This document shows positions 63,661 through 64,000 of a stretch of 64,000 nt of DNA, one piece after another. Position 1 is the first letter of the stretch. Each line of letters starts with the position of its first letter. Source of the stretch: Euglena gracilis (Eukaryota > Euglenida > Euglenophyceae > Euglenales); assembly GCA_039621445.1 (NCBI GenBank), contig CP154954.1, positions 67,614,714-67,678,713 of the forward strand, in the 5' to 3' direction. Made by a program: the position numbers and the translations under genes. The notes beneath the pieces are model-generated. The model had not been told where the DNA came from, did not search any database, and worked only from the letters and a program-made list of their open reading frames with translations.

Positions 63661-64000
63661 CCTGGAGTAGTTCTTCCGTACTACACATTGTTTTCATGGG
63701 CACCTCTGGGGGGCAGCGCGAAAACGCAGGTGAATTGGGGGAATGTTCGTAAATGCTTAAACGAGGGGGTCAGACACCCCCTCTAGAAGGGCCAGTAGTC
63801 AAAGGCTGTCGTTTAAACATAATTGAGCATTGGATAATTGAATACTCCAAATTTTCTAAACTTTCTCCGCTGAATATTTGTTGAAGGGGACAAAAAAACC
63901 AATGAAAAACTGATATTGAGTTAAAAAAAAAATCGTTCCTTGCAAGTTCACCTAAACTTTGGTTATATTTTTTTCTTTGTTTTCAACCCTGACTGAGTTG
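63661..64000. other. window edge, nothing recognised
   Basis: AT-rich with an AGGGGGTCAGACACCCCCT palindrome at about 63,763; no coding similarity. Confidence 0.5.

Overview
This is nuclear DNA from a eukaryote, most likely a plastid-bearing euglenid (Euglenozoa, Euglena-like). The main evidence is intron structure. I rebuilt three minus-strand genes exon by exon from protein similarity and reading phase. Most of their introns are not GT-AG. At least 12 have CAG at intron positions +4 to +6 and CTG at -8 to -6, usually inside longer complementary ends that would pair the two intron termini. That is the signature I know for euglenid 'nonconventional' introns. Other fitting points are GC-rich exons in AT- and poly-G-rich introns, a bacterial/plastid-type CDP-DAG synthase, TTAGGG-type interstitial repeats and a possible spliced-leader acceptor. 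A diplonemid is the main alternative.

Layout. 1-10.9 kb: no recognised gene; repeats, with a 4.5-kb terminal-inverted-repeat element (4,230-8,688) built from many short palindromes. 10.9-20.3 kb (minus): a CDP-diacylglycerol synthase gene in at least eight exons, with one short internal exon not found and an uncertain start. 20.3-29.5 kb: microsatellites, an ACTGCAAAAAA satellite and GC-rich islands that may be unassigned exons. 29.6-53.4 kb (minus): a complete M1-family (puromycin-sensitive type) aminopeptidase in 26 exons. Phases agree across all 25 introns and give 852 residues, with GAMEN, HExxH-x18-E and the catalytic Tyr present; 2.56 kb of coding sequence is spread over 23.8 kb. 56.5-63.1 kb (minus): part of a tandem-BRCT protein gene, at least six exons, open at both ends.

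Mobile and repeated DNA dominates. Several short nonautonomous families carry CAGG/CAAG termini and 8-bp target-site duplications, a hAT-like pattern. They lie almost only in introns. In the BRCT gene one 246-bp element plus one copy of its duplicated target makes up an entire intron, and a second intron is coextensive with another family. The window therefore appears to show transposon-derived introns (introners) in a genome with nonconventional introns.

The three genes are functionally unrelated (phospholipid synthesis, peptide turnover, DNA-damage scaffolding) and share only orientation. No rRNA, tRNA, CRISPR or autonomous transposase gene was recognised. All calls come from reading the sequence; exon edges are exact where phase and conserved residues fix them, otherwise within about 10 bases.
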